From Rhabdochlamydia sp049679255 (GTDB lineage: Bacteria > Chlamydiota > Chlamydiia > Chlamydiales > Rhabdochlamydiaceae), in assembly GCA_049679255.1 (NCBI GenBank), contig JBAUFS010000124.1, forward strand, positions 1 to 64,000: 64,000 nucleotides of DNA. The letters run 5' to 3'. Both the position numbers and the translations under genes were made by a program. Of this stretch, positions 16,407 to 24,331 are shown piece by piece (position 1 is the first letter of the stretch; the number at the start of each line of letters is the position of its first letter). The notes under the pieces were generated by a model. That model was not told the DNA's origin and made no database searches. It saw nothing but the letters and a program-made list of their open reading frames with translations.

Positions 16407-18391
16407 GATAACAATCGATTTAAAATAGCATCAACGGTAAATCCAAATTCAGCAGCCAGATCCCCTATGGGTGCAGATTCTCCAAAGGATTCAATACTAA
16501 TCGAGATTCCCTCAGGTCCAATCCACTTAGACCAGCCAAAACTTACCCCTGCTTCAAGACTCACCCTTACTCCCAAATCTCCACCAAGGACTTTTTTCTT
16601 ATACTCATCATCTTGAAGCTCAAAAATCTGCCAGCAAGGCATGGAGATCACTCTGACTTTTTTATCTACTTTTTCTAAAGCAGTTGCCACATCCAATGCT
16701 AAAGAAACCTCTGATCCTGTTGCAATTAAAGTGAAATCTGGTTTGCTCTGTTCTTTTTTAATAATATAGGCACCCTTACTCATCCCCTCTTCATAAGATA
16801 TATTGCACACATCTAACTCGGGCAATGCTTGTCTTGATAAAACAAGTATGGAAGGTCCTCGATAGCGAAGAGCTGCCATCCATGCCATTTTCACCTCCCA
16901 ATTATCCGCGGGCCGGATTAAATGAACATTGGGTATGGCTCTTAGAGAAGCTAAGTGTTCAACAGGCTGATGGGTCGGTCCATCTTCTCCTAAGAAAACA
17001 GAATCGTGTGTAAATATGTAAATTACCTGAATTTTAGAAAGAGCTGCTAAACGAATAGCATTACGCATATAATCAGAAAAGGTAAGAAAAGTTCCTATAT
17101 AAGGAACAATCATATTTGTTTCAGCAAGCCCGGTAGCAATTGTTGCCATTCCAAACTCTCTGATTCCATATTTAATATTCCTACCCATATATTGATCTTT
17201 TTCAATAATAGGAAATCTTTTCATCATAGTCATATCAGAAGAGGAGAGATCAGCAGAACCCCCGATTAATTGAGGTACTAAATCTGCTAAAATATTCAAA
17301 ACAACTTGCGAACCTACACGAGTAGCCAAAGGAGATTTCATTTCAATGGCACGCAATTTCTCTTCCAGATCAGTGGGCAATCTTTTTTCTGCCATTTGAA
17401 GAAATAATTGATAAAGGTCTGGATATTCTTCCGACCACTTACGAAACATCTCTTTCCACTTTTGTTCTAAAGCCACACATTTAACAAGCTTTGTTTCAAA
17501 AAACTGATAAACGGCTTGAGGGACATAAAAATCTTTTTCAGGTAACCCAAGTGCTTTCTTTGTCTCTTCAATCTCTTCCGCTCCTAAGGGAGATCCATGT
17601 GCTTTTGAAGTTCCTGCTTTATGGGGAGATCCTTTGCCAATAATGGTTCGCATCATGACAAAACAAGGTTTTGTTTGATGGTCTCGAATATGCATAAACA
17701 CTTCTTGTATCTTATCAAAATCATAACCATCTATTTCAAATACGTCCCACCCGTAAGCGAGATAGCGCATCTTTACATCTTCTGAGAATGATTCCGCTAA
17801 AAACCCATCTAAAGTGACTTGATTAGCATCGTAGATCAATACCAGGTTATCTAAGCCTAAATGTCCTGCAAAAGAGCTTACCTCAGAAGAAACCCCTTCC
17901 ATGATACAGCCATCTCCAGCTAAGCAATAAATCTTACTTGTAAATAATGGATAATCATCTCGATTGAATCGCTCTGCTAATATTTTAAGCCCAAGTGCTT
18001 GACCAACAGCATTCCCCACCCCCTGGCCTAAAGGACCCGTAGTTGCTTCCACACCATCTGTAATATGATATTCTGGATGACCTGGAGTTTTAGAATGAAG
18101 TTGACGAAAATTTTTAATATCGTCTAAAGAAAGACCAAATCCCGATAAGTGCAGTAAAGAGTATAACCACATAGAACCGTGACCCGCAGATAAAACTATA
18201 CGATCGCGATTGAGCCATTTAGGATTTTTTGGGTTATGTCGCAGAAGAGATCCATATAAAAAAGCTCCAAATTCCGCACATCCCATAGGAAGCCCAGGAT
18301 GTCCAGAGTTCGCTTTTTGAACCGCTTCCATAGAAAGAGAACGCACTGTATTAGCAATTTTACTTAAAGTTTTTTTTAAATCCGCATCCAT
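16403..18391 (-). CDS. tkt: Transketolase
   Basis: Thiamine diphosphate enzyme of the non-oxidative pentose phosphate pathway, transferring two-carbon units between sugar phosphates. It is 662 aa, normal length. Motifs: NSGHPGLPMGCAE near residue 26, the ThDP/Mg site GDGCIMEGVSSEVSSFAGH near 154 followed by DANQVTLDG, GEDGPTHQPVEHLASLRAIP near 473, and the C-terminal SFGESAP. A strong AAGGAG ribosome binding site precedes the ATG. It is followed by overlapping hemE. The 450 bases upstream carry a candidate small RNA but no obvious tkt promoter. Confidence 0.97.
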   Translation of the reverse strand: MDADLKKTLSKIANTVRSLSMEAVQKANSGHPGLPMGCAEFGAFLYGSLLRHNPKNPKWLNRDRIVLSAGHGSMWLYSLLHLSGFGLSLDDIKNFRQLHSKTPGHPEYHITDGVEATTGPLGQGVGNAVGQALGLKILAERFNRDDYPLFTSKIYCLAGDGCIMEGVSSEVSSFAGHLGLDNLVLIYDANQVTLDGFLAESFSEDVKMRYLAYGWDVFEIDGYDFDKIQEVFMHIRDHQTKPCFVMMRTIIGKGSPHKAGTSKAHGSPLGAEEIEETKKALGLPEKDFYVPQAVYQFFETKLVKCVALEQKWKEMFRKWSEEYPDLYQLFLQMAEKRLPTDLEEKLRAIEMKSPLATRVGSQVVLNILADLVPQLIGGSADLSSSDMTMMKRFPIIEKDQYMGRNIKYGIREFGMATIATGLAETNMIVPYIGTFLTFSDYMRNAIRLAALSKIQVIYIFTHDSVFLGEDGPTHQPVEHLASLRAIPNVHLIRPADNWEVKMAWMAALRYRGPSILVLSRQALPELDVCNISYEEGMSKGAYIIKKEQSKPDFTLIATGSEVSLALDVATALEKVDKKVRVISMPCWQIFELQDDEYKKKVLGGDLGVRVSLEAGVSFGWSKWIGPEGISISIESFGESAPIGDLAAEFGFTVDAILNRLLS

Positions 18392-18575
18392 TTAGAATAA
18401 CTCCTTAGAGCCTTAGTAGATGGGATAAGGTTAGCAAACAGCATAAAGAAGAGCAATAGCAAAAAAGAAGTTTTTAGCTTCCAAAAATCAAAACACTAAT
18501 ACCTTTATTTAAAGGCATAGACTAGCTGTCTTAAGAGTTAAGCAAATGCATTTTTCAGAATAAAAAAAACTTTTG
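18392..18575. other. Upstream part of a 458-base gene-free region
   Basis: The gap between tkt and the next gene runs 18392-18849. Its left third (18392-18575) is tkt leader sequence with nothing recognised. The remainder is described in the promoter, small RNA and terminator entries. Confidence 0.4.
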
Positions 18576-18604
18576 TTGACTTATCGTTTTTTTGTTATTA
18601 ACAT
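18576..18604 (+). promoter_or_regulatory. Sigma-70-type promoter of the candidate small RNA
   Basis: TTGACT at 18576-18581 and TAACAT at 18599-18604 with a 17-base spacer, pointing to the right. Transcription would start near 18611, just before the 5' arm of the RNA stem. There is no plus-strand gene for 4 kb downstream. Confidence 0.5.
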
Positions 18605-18610
18605 ATTTTT

Positions 18611-18735
18611 TTAAAACATGAGGAGTTGATGTAAGCCATGCTTTTATTATCTAATCTAGAACCATATCCTCCAAAAATACGGTAAGACAGATTAAGTGTT
18701 TATTGTTTGTGGTTCCATCAACTCCGTTTTTATTT
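18611..18735 (+). ncRNA. Candidate structured small RNA, about 120 nt
   Basis: A perfect 10-bp pairing joins GGAGTTGATG (18622-18631) to CATCAACTCC (18716-18725), and immediately inside it GAACCA (18659-18664) pairs with TGGTTC (18710-18715). The outer 3' arm is followed by CGTTTTTATTTT, a U-tract suited to intrinsic termination. The ends therefore pair with each other, as in many stable small RNAs, leaving a 27-base bulge and a 45-base apical region. Alternative pairs exist: TAATCT (18652-18657) with AGATTA (18690-18695), and CCTCC in the apical region with the GAGGAG of the 5' arm. It lacks the GGAA-loop signature of SRP RNA and shows no tRNA-like end, so it is not 4.5S RNA or tmRNA by eye. 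Function unknown. Confidence 0.45.
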
Positions 18736-18780
18736 TAGAAAAAGGAAGTAATTAAATCCCATGAATGGGAATAATTAAAA

Positions 18781-18810
18781 AGAGTTTCTGTTATTTATAA
18801 CAGAAACTCT
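18781..18810 (-). terminator. Terminator of the translocon operon
   Basis: AGAGTTTCTGTTAT pairs perfectly with ATAACAGAAACTCT around a TT centre (18781-18810). On the minus strand it is followed by TTTTAATTA, giving a terminator about 40 bases after the last operon gene. An A-run on the right side means it could also act weakly on the plus strand. Confidence 0.75.
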
Positions 18811-18849
18811 AAAAAACTTAGGATAAGTTTAAACTTAACAACGCTTTTA

Positions 18850-19380
18850 TTATATGACTCTTTGACTACCTATTCTTGCATCATTATTAAGGATTTTAAT
18901 AACTCCTTCTGTATATTCCTTCGTTTCTTCCATTTCTTTCTCTACGGTTTTCAAGGTATCATCGTTATTCCTCTGCAAAGTGGTGGTACACACCTTATCT
19001 TTCTGTATATTAGCTTTTTTTTCACTACTTGCAGCCTCTAATGCACCTTGCGTTCCGCCAAGCACCCCCTGAATGATCTGAGTAGAGCCTTGCGCTCCAG
19101 CCACAAAAGCTTCGCTTAAAAGAGAAGAAAGAGCTCCTCCTGCTGCTAAAACTCCACCAAGTACTAGAAGAGGGCCTAAGAAAAGAGTAGCTATTTGTAC
19201 ATAACCCGCTATTTTTGAAATGACGGCCATTTCTTCTGCTTCTGAAAGGCTATGGTTAGCTAGGATCTGTAGCGCCTGTGTCAACTGATTAACAGTACCC
19301 ATTTGGGTTATTTGTACTTTAGTACTAGCCCCTTGAAGATGTTGAAGAAGCGAACTTGTATCTAAGATGGATAATGACAT
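18850..19380 (-). CDS. Putative small T3SS translocator (SctB/SseD-like), 176 aa
   Basis: The N-terminal 50 residues are polar and helical. A hydrophobic Gly/Ala/Leu segment spans residues 57-90 (IATLFLGPLLVLGGVLAAGGALSS), followed by a glycine-rich AGAQGSTQIIQGVLGGTQG and a charged C-terminal helix (residues 125-165) with coiled-coil character. This order resembles SseD of Salmonella SPI-2 (195 aa), one hydrophobic hairpin and a C-terminal coiled coil. It is the last gene of the operon, the usual place of the smaller translocator after the larger one. TAGGAG precedes the ATG by six bases. Assignment is by architecture and order, not by sequence identity. Confidence 0.55.
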   Translation of the reverse strand: MSLSILDTSSLLQHLQGASTKVQITQMGTVNQLTQALQILANHSLSEAEEMAVISKIAGYVQIATLFLGPLLVLGGVLAAGGALSSLLSEAFVAGAQGSTQIIQGVLGGTQGALEAASSEKKANIQKDKVCTTTLQRNNDDTLKTVEKEMEETKEYTEGVIKILNNDARIGSQRVI

Positions 19381-19389
19381 GATTTGCTC

Positions 19390-20568
19390 CTATCTAGGTT
19401 CCATGATTTTGCCCATATCAGTAATGGCTTGTCCTGCTTGCTGACCTAACTGAGTAGATCTATCGGAATTGTTTTCTACAAACATTTTTTCCGTGGAGCC
19501 AAGCTGAGAAGAGAGCTTTTGCGTTTGTGTATTACAATAAGCAAGTAGGCCTTGTAACTTACTCATTATAGTTGGATCAGGACCTTCTTGAGTAACTGGT
19601 CCTAAACCAGCTCCTTCCGGGTTATTCATAGCGGGAACAGCAAACCCTAAAGAAACACCTGTTCCGACAAAAGCACCTGCTCCAGCTACCGCATAACCAC
19701 TAGCTGCTGCCACCGCTCCACCAGCTGCAAATGCTCCTTCTGTAGCTAGTAATCCAGCTCCTGCAGCAGTACCAATTCCTGTAAAGAGCAGAGCAAATCC
19801 AACAATGGCAAGAAGAGAAAAACCGATAATCGCCCCGATATTTGCATGCCGTCCTTGTGTAGATTGACCAGCGAGGTCTTTTTGTTTTTCAGCTTGCAAT
19901 TCTAGCTGGGTCGTTTTTACTTTGGTTTGTTGGATCCCAGCTAACATGGCTTTGTCGTTTTGATCCATTTGAGCTTTTGCAAAGGCTAAAAAGAGAATCA
20001 AAACATTGCCTACTTCAGGCTCTATTTGTCTGTTGTTAATGAGATCGGTTACTTCTCCTTTTAGAGATTCAAGATTGTTACTTAATTTCTGTTGATCCTC
20101 TTTTGAGAGGTTTTGTAAATCTTTGGAGCTAAGGATACCTATGGTATCTAAAATAAGGTCTGCTTTTTCAGGATCTATTTTTTTCTGTTTTTTTAACTCG
20201 GTTAAAGTGGCTTGTAATGAGCTTAAGTTTTTTTTCAACTGATTGACTAGATCTTTTAATTGCTTGGGTGATAGATTAGCGATTTCTTGCTTGATTTGTT
20301 GTAGATCTTTTTCACTAAATTCCTTCAGAGCCGCAGCATGCTTTTTTAGTTGTTCTGATTGATGTTGGATCTGTTTTGGTGAATGTAAATGGGCAAAATC
20401 TTGTTCAATCTGCTTTAATTGCTCTGTTGGGATCGGATCTGTTGAACCTGCATAAGGTAATTCTTCTTGTTGCTGCGGAAGTGGTTGACTTGTTTTTTGC
20501 TTAATAGGTCCTGAATTAGGCTGTATGATTTTTTCAGAAGAGGTTGTATTTGTTGTTATGTCCGACAT
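19390..20568 (-). CDS. Putative major T3SS translocator (SctE-like), 392 aa
   Basis: Residues 1-60 are Gln/Pro-rich and disordered. Residues 60-240 are long amphipathic helices with many Lys/Gln/Leu and repeated QxLxxL patterns. Residues 243-313 are a large Ala/Gly-rich hydrophobic region (IIGFSLLAIVGFALLFTGIG and following), enough for two membrane passes. The last 70 residues are polar and helical. Coiled coil, hydrophobic pair, coiled coil is the plan of YopB/EspD/SseC/CopB proteins, which form the pore in the host membrane. A full AAGGAGG ribosome binding site precedes the ATG, so it should be highly made. CopB of Chlamydia is larger (about 490 aa), and no direct match can be claimed. Confidence 0.6.
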   Translation of the reverse strand: MSDITTNTTSSEKIIQPNSGPIKQKTSQPLPQQQEELPYAGSTDPIPTEQLKQIEQDFAHLHSPKQIQHQSEQLKKHAAALKEFSEKDLQQIKQEIANLSPKQLKDLVNQLKKNLSSLQATLTELKKQKKIDPEKADLILDTIGILSSKDLQNLSKEDQQKLSNNLESLKGEVTDLINNRQIEPEVGNVLILFLAFAKAQMDQNDKAMLAGIQQTKVKTTQLELQAEKQKDLAGQSTQGRHANIGAIIGFSLLAIVGFALLFTGIGTAAGAGLLATEGAFAAGGAVAAASGYAVAGAGAFVGTGVSLGFAVPAMNNPEGAGLGPVTQEGPDPTIMSKLQGLLAYCNTQTQKLSSQLGSTEKMFVENNSDRSTQLGQQAGQAITDMGKIMEPR

Positions 20569-20581
20569 AAATTCCTCCTTG

Positions 20582-21430
20582 TTAGTTTTGACTGATTTGT
20601 TCCCTCACCATTTTTTGCAATTCCTTCTTACAAGCTTGCAAGGATGCTTTTACGGTGTTATTGTAAGAAGTGATTAGAGTCATATAGGATTTCATTTCAA
20701 TGGAACTTTGCTGAGACTGTCCAATGAGCATTTGCATACTAGCATTGTCATCTGCATTCCAATCTTCCAGTGGGTTCTCAGCTTTTGGGTCTTTGATTTC
20801 TCCTTGATTAATTAAATAAACCTGTGTCATTGCCCAAGCAATCATGCGATTAAACTGGGTAGGATCTTTTTTTTGAGCGTTAGGTTGAAAATGTAAATCG
20901 GTTCCATGAAAATGCAAATCCTGGTCTTCTTTCCAATCGGAAATAGCATCTATCATGCTACGGCCAGCTATAGGATTAAATTCTTTGTTAAAGCATTTAA
21001 AAAGATCTTGTGTAGTTGCCAAAAGAGTTTCGAGATCAGGATATTTTTTTACACGCTTTTTAAGCTCTGTAATATTTTTTTGAAGATCCAAAATTCCATT
21101 TGCAAACTCCTTGATGACATTGCCTATTTTATCTTCTTCCCAAATCTGAGCAGTAGGCTCTTTTTCCGCAGATAATTCAAGCTTTCCTATCTTTTCATTG
21201 AGCATGATCAGATTATTTTGTAAACCCCTTAATTCTTCTGCTGTGCGTGTTGCTTCTTCCATTTTTTTAGCAACTCGATCAAGAGCTCCTGTCCCCTTAG
21301 GATTTGTAACCAAAACAAGAATAGCAAGTACCAATAAAAGATTTATGTCATAACCTTTTTCCTTTTCGGTAAAAAAGCTATTGGGATTTGCTTCTTCTAT
21401 AAATGGTATTTGTTGTATCGCTGCAGTCAT
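20582..21430 (-). CDS. Putative T3SS filament/tip protein (EspA/SseB-like), 282 aa
   Basis: Residues 26-42 read GYDINLLLVLAILVLVT, followed at 48-80 by a charged helix with AKKMEEATRTAEEL. The same pattern, GY-(x)n-LL-hydrophobic then a helix rich in Ala/Glu/Arg, opens SseB and EspA, the filament-type tip proteins of SPI-2 and LEE systems (compared from memory). The C-terminal helix with spaced Gln/Met/Leu (QSQQSSIEMKSYMTLI) also fits their polymerising end. The middle is longer than in EspA/SseB. It precedes the SctE-like gene by 13 bases. A clear paralog lies at 24332-25216. The tip/filament role is inferred. Confidence 0.55.
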   Translation of the reverse strand: MTAAIQQIPFIEEANPNSFFTEKEKGYDINLLLVLAILVLVTNPKGTGALDRVAKKMEEATRTAEELRGLQNNLIMLNEKIGKLELSAEKEPTAQIWEEDKIGNVIKEFANGILDLQKNITELKKRVKKYPDLETLLATTQDLFKCFNKEFNPIAGRSMIDAISDWKEDQDLHFHGTDLHFQPNAQKKDPTQFNRMIAWAMTQVYLINQGEIKDPKAENPLEDWNADDNASMQMLIGQSQQSSIEMKSYMTLITSYNNTVKASLQACKKELQKMVREQISQN

Positions 21431-21446
21431 AAAAGAACCTTAAAGC

Positions 21447-21881
21447 TTAAGATTGCATCCAGCTAGATTTCTGGGCATATTTTTTTAATGTAGCTCGCTT
21501 TTTTTTCTGAGGTATTTTTGTATCGAGAAGTTTTTCTACCTCCTCGGTATTTTTTTCAAACTCTTGTTGAAAAACCACAAGTTTATCTCGATGTGGTGAA
21601 GCTGTATTTAAGAAGTAGGACAAAATCAATTGCAGCTGATCTTGTTCTAAGCCTAATTTCTCCGTTGCTGATTCGAGATAATCATACAGCAAGTGTCTTG
21701 CTTGTTCTAATTTCTCAGCAGCTATTTTCTGCTGTTCTTGACTTCCTTTAGAAACAGCTTCTTTTAGATCTACCATCAATTTGTTCATCAAATTTAATAG
21801 CTCTTCAAAATGGACATCTTTATACTCCACATTTTCCCCTAAAAACGTTTCGATTTTTTCAATCTCTTTGTCTTTTTTCAT
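21447..21881 (-). CDS. Small helical protein, putative T3SS chaperone or co-regulator, 144 aa
   Basis: All-helical, highly charged protein without a membrane segment. It ends in a basic tail closing with KSSWMQS, and the gene at 25596-26036 ends in KKSDWMRS, so the two share a conserved Lys-Ser-x-Trp-Met-x-Ser terminus and general helix pattern. The start at 21881 is preceded by AGGAG five bases away; an upstream in-frame ATG lacks such a site. It stands 16 bases before the EspA-like gene, where secretion chaperones are often found, and its paralog likewise lies upstream of the paralogous tip gene. Function is inferred from position only. Confidence 0.6.
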   Translation of the reverse strand: MKKDKEIEKIETFLGENVEYKDVHFEELLNLMNKLMVDLKEAVSKGSQEQQKIAAEKLEQARHLLYDYLESATEKLGLEQDQLQLILSYFLNTASPHRDKLVVFQQEFEKNTEEVEKLLDTKIPQKKKRATLKKYAQKSSWMQS

Positions 21882-21888
21882 AAAGCTC

Positions 21889-22341
21889 CTATATTTGAAG
21901 AATTGCTCTTGCCATAGATCCAACAGTATCTTGTGCCTGTGTCCAATGATTCCATTGTATTCTATCTTTAGTTAGCGCTTGTTTATTTTCTGATTGTAGC
22001 TTGGTAAGAAGGGCAGTTACACACGCTGTAGTTTTTCTCACATCACAACTGAGTTTTGAATCCCCTGGAGAGCTTTTTGATGCTTCTTCCGCATTGCAAA
22101 GCTTATCTATTGTTGGCATAAGTTTATTCAAACAACTATGTACACTATCACTAAGCCCTTTTGTACCTGCAAGATTTGTTAGAATGCGCTTTAACTCTTG
22201 AGGATTATTAACCTCAGACAACGCATTCTTTAGAATGCTTTGTATATACGCATCATCTTTAGATGAAGAGCGTTGTTCCTCACTCAAATTAGAGAGAGTA
22301 GCTACTATTTTTGCTGCGGCTGCTAAAGAATTTTCTGCCAT
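21889..22341 (-). CDS. First gene of the translocon operon, helical protein, 150 aa
   Basis: Not recognised. A soluble alpha-helical protein with three cysteines in the middle region (residues about 80-110) and a Trp-rich end (RIQWNHWTQAQDTV). The start at 22341 is supported by an AGAGA about nine bases upstream; a longer frame to 22419 has no ribosome binding site and reads through AT-rich leader. Seven bases separate its end from the next gene, so cotranscription is certain in practice. Size and position are those of a small chaperone or gatekeeper-type partner, but no family signature is visible. Confidence 0.55.
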   Translation of the reverse strand: MAENSLAAAAKIVATLSNLSEEQRSSSKDDAYIQSILKNALSEVNNPQELKRILTNLAGTKGLSDSVHSCLNKLMPTIDKLCNAEEASKSSPGDSKLSCDVRKTTACVTALLTKLQSENKQALTKDRIQWNHWTQAQDTVGSMARAILQI

Positions 22342-22714
22342 GATTAGATCTCTTTTTAGTGTTTGTACTAATTTAATCGACCTTAGTTTTATTAAAACAT
22401 AAAAATGAATTAATTTCATAACTTTTTAATCCATTTTTTTGATTTAAAGTTAAATAAAATGAAATTAATAGATAATAAAATTACTCGGAAGAAACAAGAT
22501 TAGAAAAATCATCCAAAAGAAATTATTTTTAACCAATTACCCCTCTTTTTTGATAACTTGTTAATCAAATGAATTAAAAAAAAATTTACTTTTATTTAAT
22601 GCAAAACTTAAAATGTCTTTTCTTTCCCCGGAAGAGAATGGAGAGCTTCTCATGATTTTCATCTTCTCTTCTTGGATAAATAGATATGGATTTTTAAATA
22701 AACAGGAGGTAATT
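22342..22714. promoter_or_regulatory. Divergent regulatory region, 373 bases
   Basis: AT-rich spacer between the translocon operon (leftward) and the gene at 22715 (rightward). It must hold promoters for both, but many A/T runs make a unique -35/-10 choice unsafe. No hairpin or repeat of note. Confidence 0.3.
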
Positions 22715-23662
22715 ATGGCAGCAAATTTTCTTTACGGTTTGAATATACTAGCTTATGGACATAGCATTTATCAATTTTGCAATAATAAAGACCTAACCAT
22801 TAAGCAAAGAATCTGTGGAATTGTGCCGAGGATTCTTGGTGTCGCAGTAGATAGCTCTATACTTGGTAAAGCAGATTACAGGGATTCTCTTAGCAAGCTC
22901 AAACAGGCTTCTCTCTATATCAATGGAGTGATCTTTCCCTTGTCCGATCTAGTTGCTAAGGAGGACTCTTATGAAGATGCGTTTTACTCAGTACTTTTTA
23001 ATTCCCTCCGTTTAAACGCTGATCCAGAAACTGTAATGTTAATCAATTCTTTGGCAGATAAAAAACAAATCATCAAAAACCAGTGTGAAGAAACTATAGT
23101 AAAAATTTATAACTATTATAAGTTGACGATAATTTCTCTTTCTAATCCAGAAAAAATTCCAGAACGTATACAAGTAGAAAAAACGAAATTTTTAAAATAT
23201 CTCGAAACACAAAAAAATCAGCTAGGCGTTATCAAAGAAACTATGCAAGACTATCAAAATATGATAAATAATGCCAAAGCAGAATCCTTTGGATCGATTC
23301 CCTATTTTTATATGAATAAACCAGAATTTAAAAAAAGAAAATGCAGGATTTCTGGAGAACTTGTTCGCGAGGCTGTTGTAGTAAGAGAAATAAGTCTGCC
23401 TATCTATTATGAATGCGACAATCTTTCAGGATGGTATAAACGTGAACGAACAATCCCCCCCCCTTCATGGCCTAAATCTATGCCTTTTAGTCGCGATGCA
23501 ATTGTAGTAAATAAAGACGAAACCGCACAAATAACAGAAGACCTTCAAAAAGCCCTCGATCAGACCCAAAATAATCCTGAGGAATTAGAAGCTATTAAAA
23601 TAGGTTTTCTAGCTGTACAAGAGGTATTAAAAAATTTTCTACCCAATAAAACTAAGGATTAA
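22715..23662 (+). CDS. Hypothetical protein, 315 aa
   Basis: Not recognised. The start at 22715 is fixed by a perfect AGGAGGT four bases upstream; an in-frame ATG at 22613 has none. The N-terminal 90 residues contain moderately hydrophobic stretches (FLYGLNILAYGHSIYQF and ASLYINGVIFPLSDLVA) that could associate with a membrane. Residues 135-210 are charged helices. A cysteine-containing segment (KKRKCRISGELVREAVVVREISLP, given here in part by position 243-268) looks like a small beta-rich element, and a PPPSWP turn follows. It is followed after three bases by the gene at 23666. Lying between two copies of the tip-protein cassette, it may be a T3SS substrate. Confidence 0.6.
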   Translation: MAANFLYGLNILAYGHSIYQFCNNKDLTIKQRICGIVPRILGVAVDSSILGKADYRDSLSKLKQASLYINGVIFPLSDLVAKEDSYEDAFYSVLFNSLRLNADPETVMLINSLADKKQIIKNQCEETIVKIYNYYKLTIISLSNPEKIPERIQVEKTKFLKYLETQKNQLGVIKETMQDYQNMINNAKAESFGSIPYFYMNKPEFKKRKCRISGELVREAVVVREISLPIYYECDNLSGWYKRERTIPPPSWPKSMPFSRDAIVVNKDETAQITEDLQKALDQTQNNPEELEAIKIGFLAVQEVLKNFLPNKTKD

Positions 23663-23665
23663 CCT

Positions 23666-24268
23666 ATGTCATCAATTGCTACAATCATGGGTCTTACAAG
23701 CTATAATCCTTATAAAGAAGCGATAACTATGCTGGTTGGAGGCGCTAGTCCTTATTTAATAGATCACCTCACTCTTGAACCTACAAGCGTTGTATCTAAA
23801 ATTGACCGCATTAGAGAAACTCTTTTTGGAATAAGAACACGATTTCTTAAGCTTACCCAAAAAAATGCCCTTACTAAATATACTTGGCTTTTTCTAAAGA
23901 GCGTTCCTTATAGTCTGGCCACATCTAAGGTGTTTTCTTTGCCTATGTACCTTATGATAAAGAGCGAAAAGGAAATGGTTATTACTGAGAATACTCTTAT
24001 CCTCATCAATTGTGTAAAACACCTGGTATTTTGGCTCTTTCTTAGTGCGAGTGTATATGATGAGTTAAACCCCCTTCCTCCTAAAAATCCCTTAATAGAA
24101 GGCTCCCCTCCTCGGGATAGTTCTTACCCTGTATATTATTACAATAGGCCAGCTACGCTTAATTACAGCGGAGGAGCATGGAAGGATTCCAGAAGGGTAT
24201 CTGAAGCTAACTTAGGGCAAAAGTCCCCTCTAACCCCTTCAAGCCCAGGTGGTTATAAATTCTTTTAA
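23666..24268 (+). CDS. Hypothetical membrane-associated protein, 200 aa
   Basis: Not recognised. Residues 110-130 (LILINCVKHLVFWLFLSASVY) form one good membrane segment, and residues 85-100 (SLPMYLMIK) are weakly hydrophobic. The C-terminal 65 residues are Pro/Ser/Tyr-rich with PPRDSSYPVYYYNRP and a PLTPSSPGGY end, likely disordered and perhaps a target for host SH3-type or tyrosine-modifying proteins. AAGGA precedes the ATG by seven bases. It is the second gene of a two-gene unit that ends in a bidirectional terminator. An effector or Inc-like function is possible but unproven. Confidence 0.6.
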   Translation: MSSIATIMGLTSYNPYKEAITMLVGGASPYLIDHLTLEPTSVVSKIDRIRETLFGIRTRFLKLTQKNALTKYTWLFLKSVPYSLATSKVFSLPMYLMIKSEKEMVITENTLILINCVKHLVFWLFLSASVYDELNPLPPKNPLIEGSPPRDSSYPVYYYNRPATLNYSGGAWKDSRRVSEANLGQKSPLTPSSPGGYKFF

Positions 24269-24276
24269 ACAAAAAA

Positions 24277-24305
24277 AACGAGATAATCGGTGCGATTATC
24301 TCGTT
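24277..24305. terminator. Bidirectional intrinsic terminator
   Basis: AACGAGATAATCG and CGATTATCTCGTT pair perfectly over 13 bases around a 3-base loop. An A-run on the left and a CTTTCTT run on the right give U-tracts in both directions, ending the 22715-24268 unit and the convergent gene at 24332. Confidence 0.85.
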
Positions 24306-24331
24306 CTTTCTTGATTTGGAAGGGAAAATGA

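Noticed and set aside
18639..18686. 15-codon leader peptide inside the small RNA
   Set aside because: The GAGGAG is too far from the ATG, and no downstream gene exists on that strand for a leader to control.
18611..18735. Reading the small RNA as SRP RNA, 6S RNA or tmRNA
   Set aside because: No GGAA-loop SRP motif, too short for 6S, and no tRNA-like end; kept as unknown.
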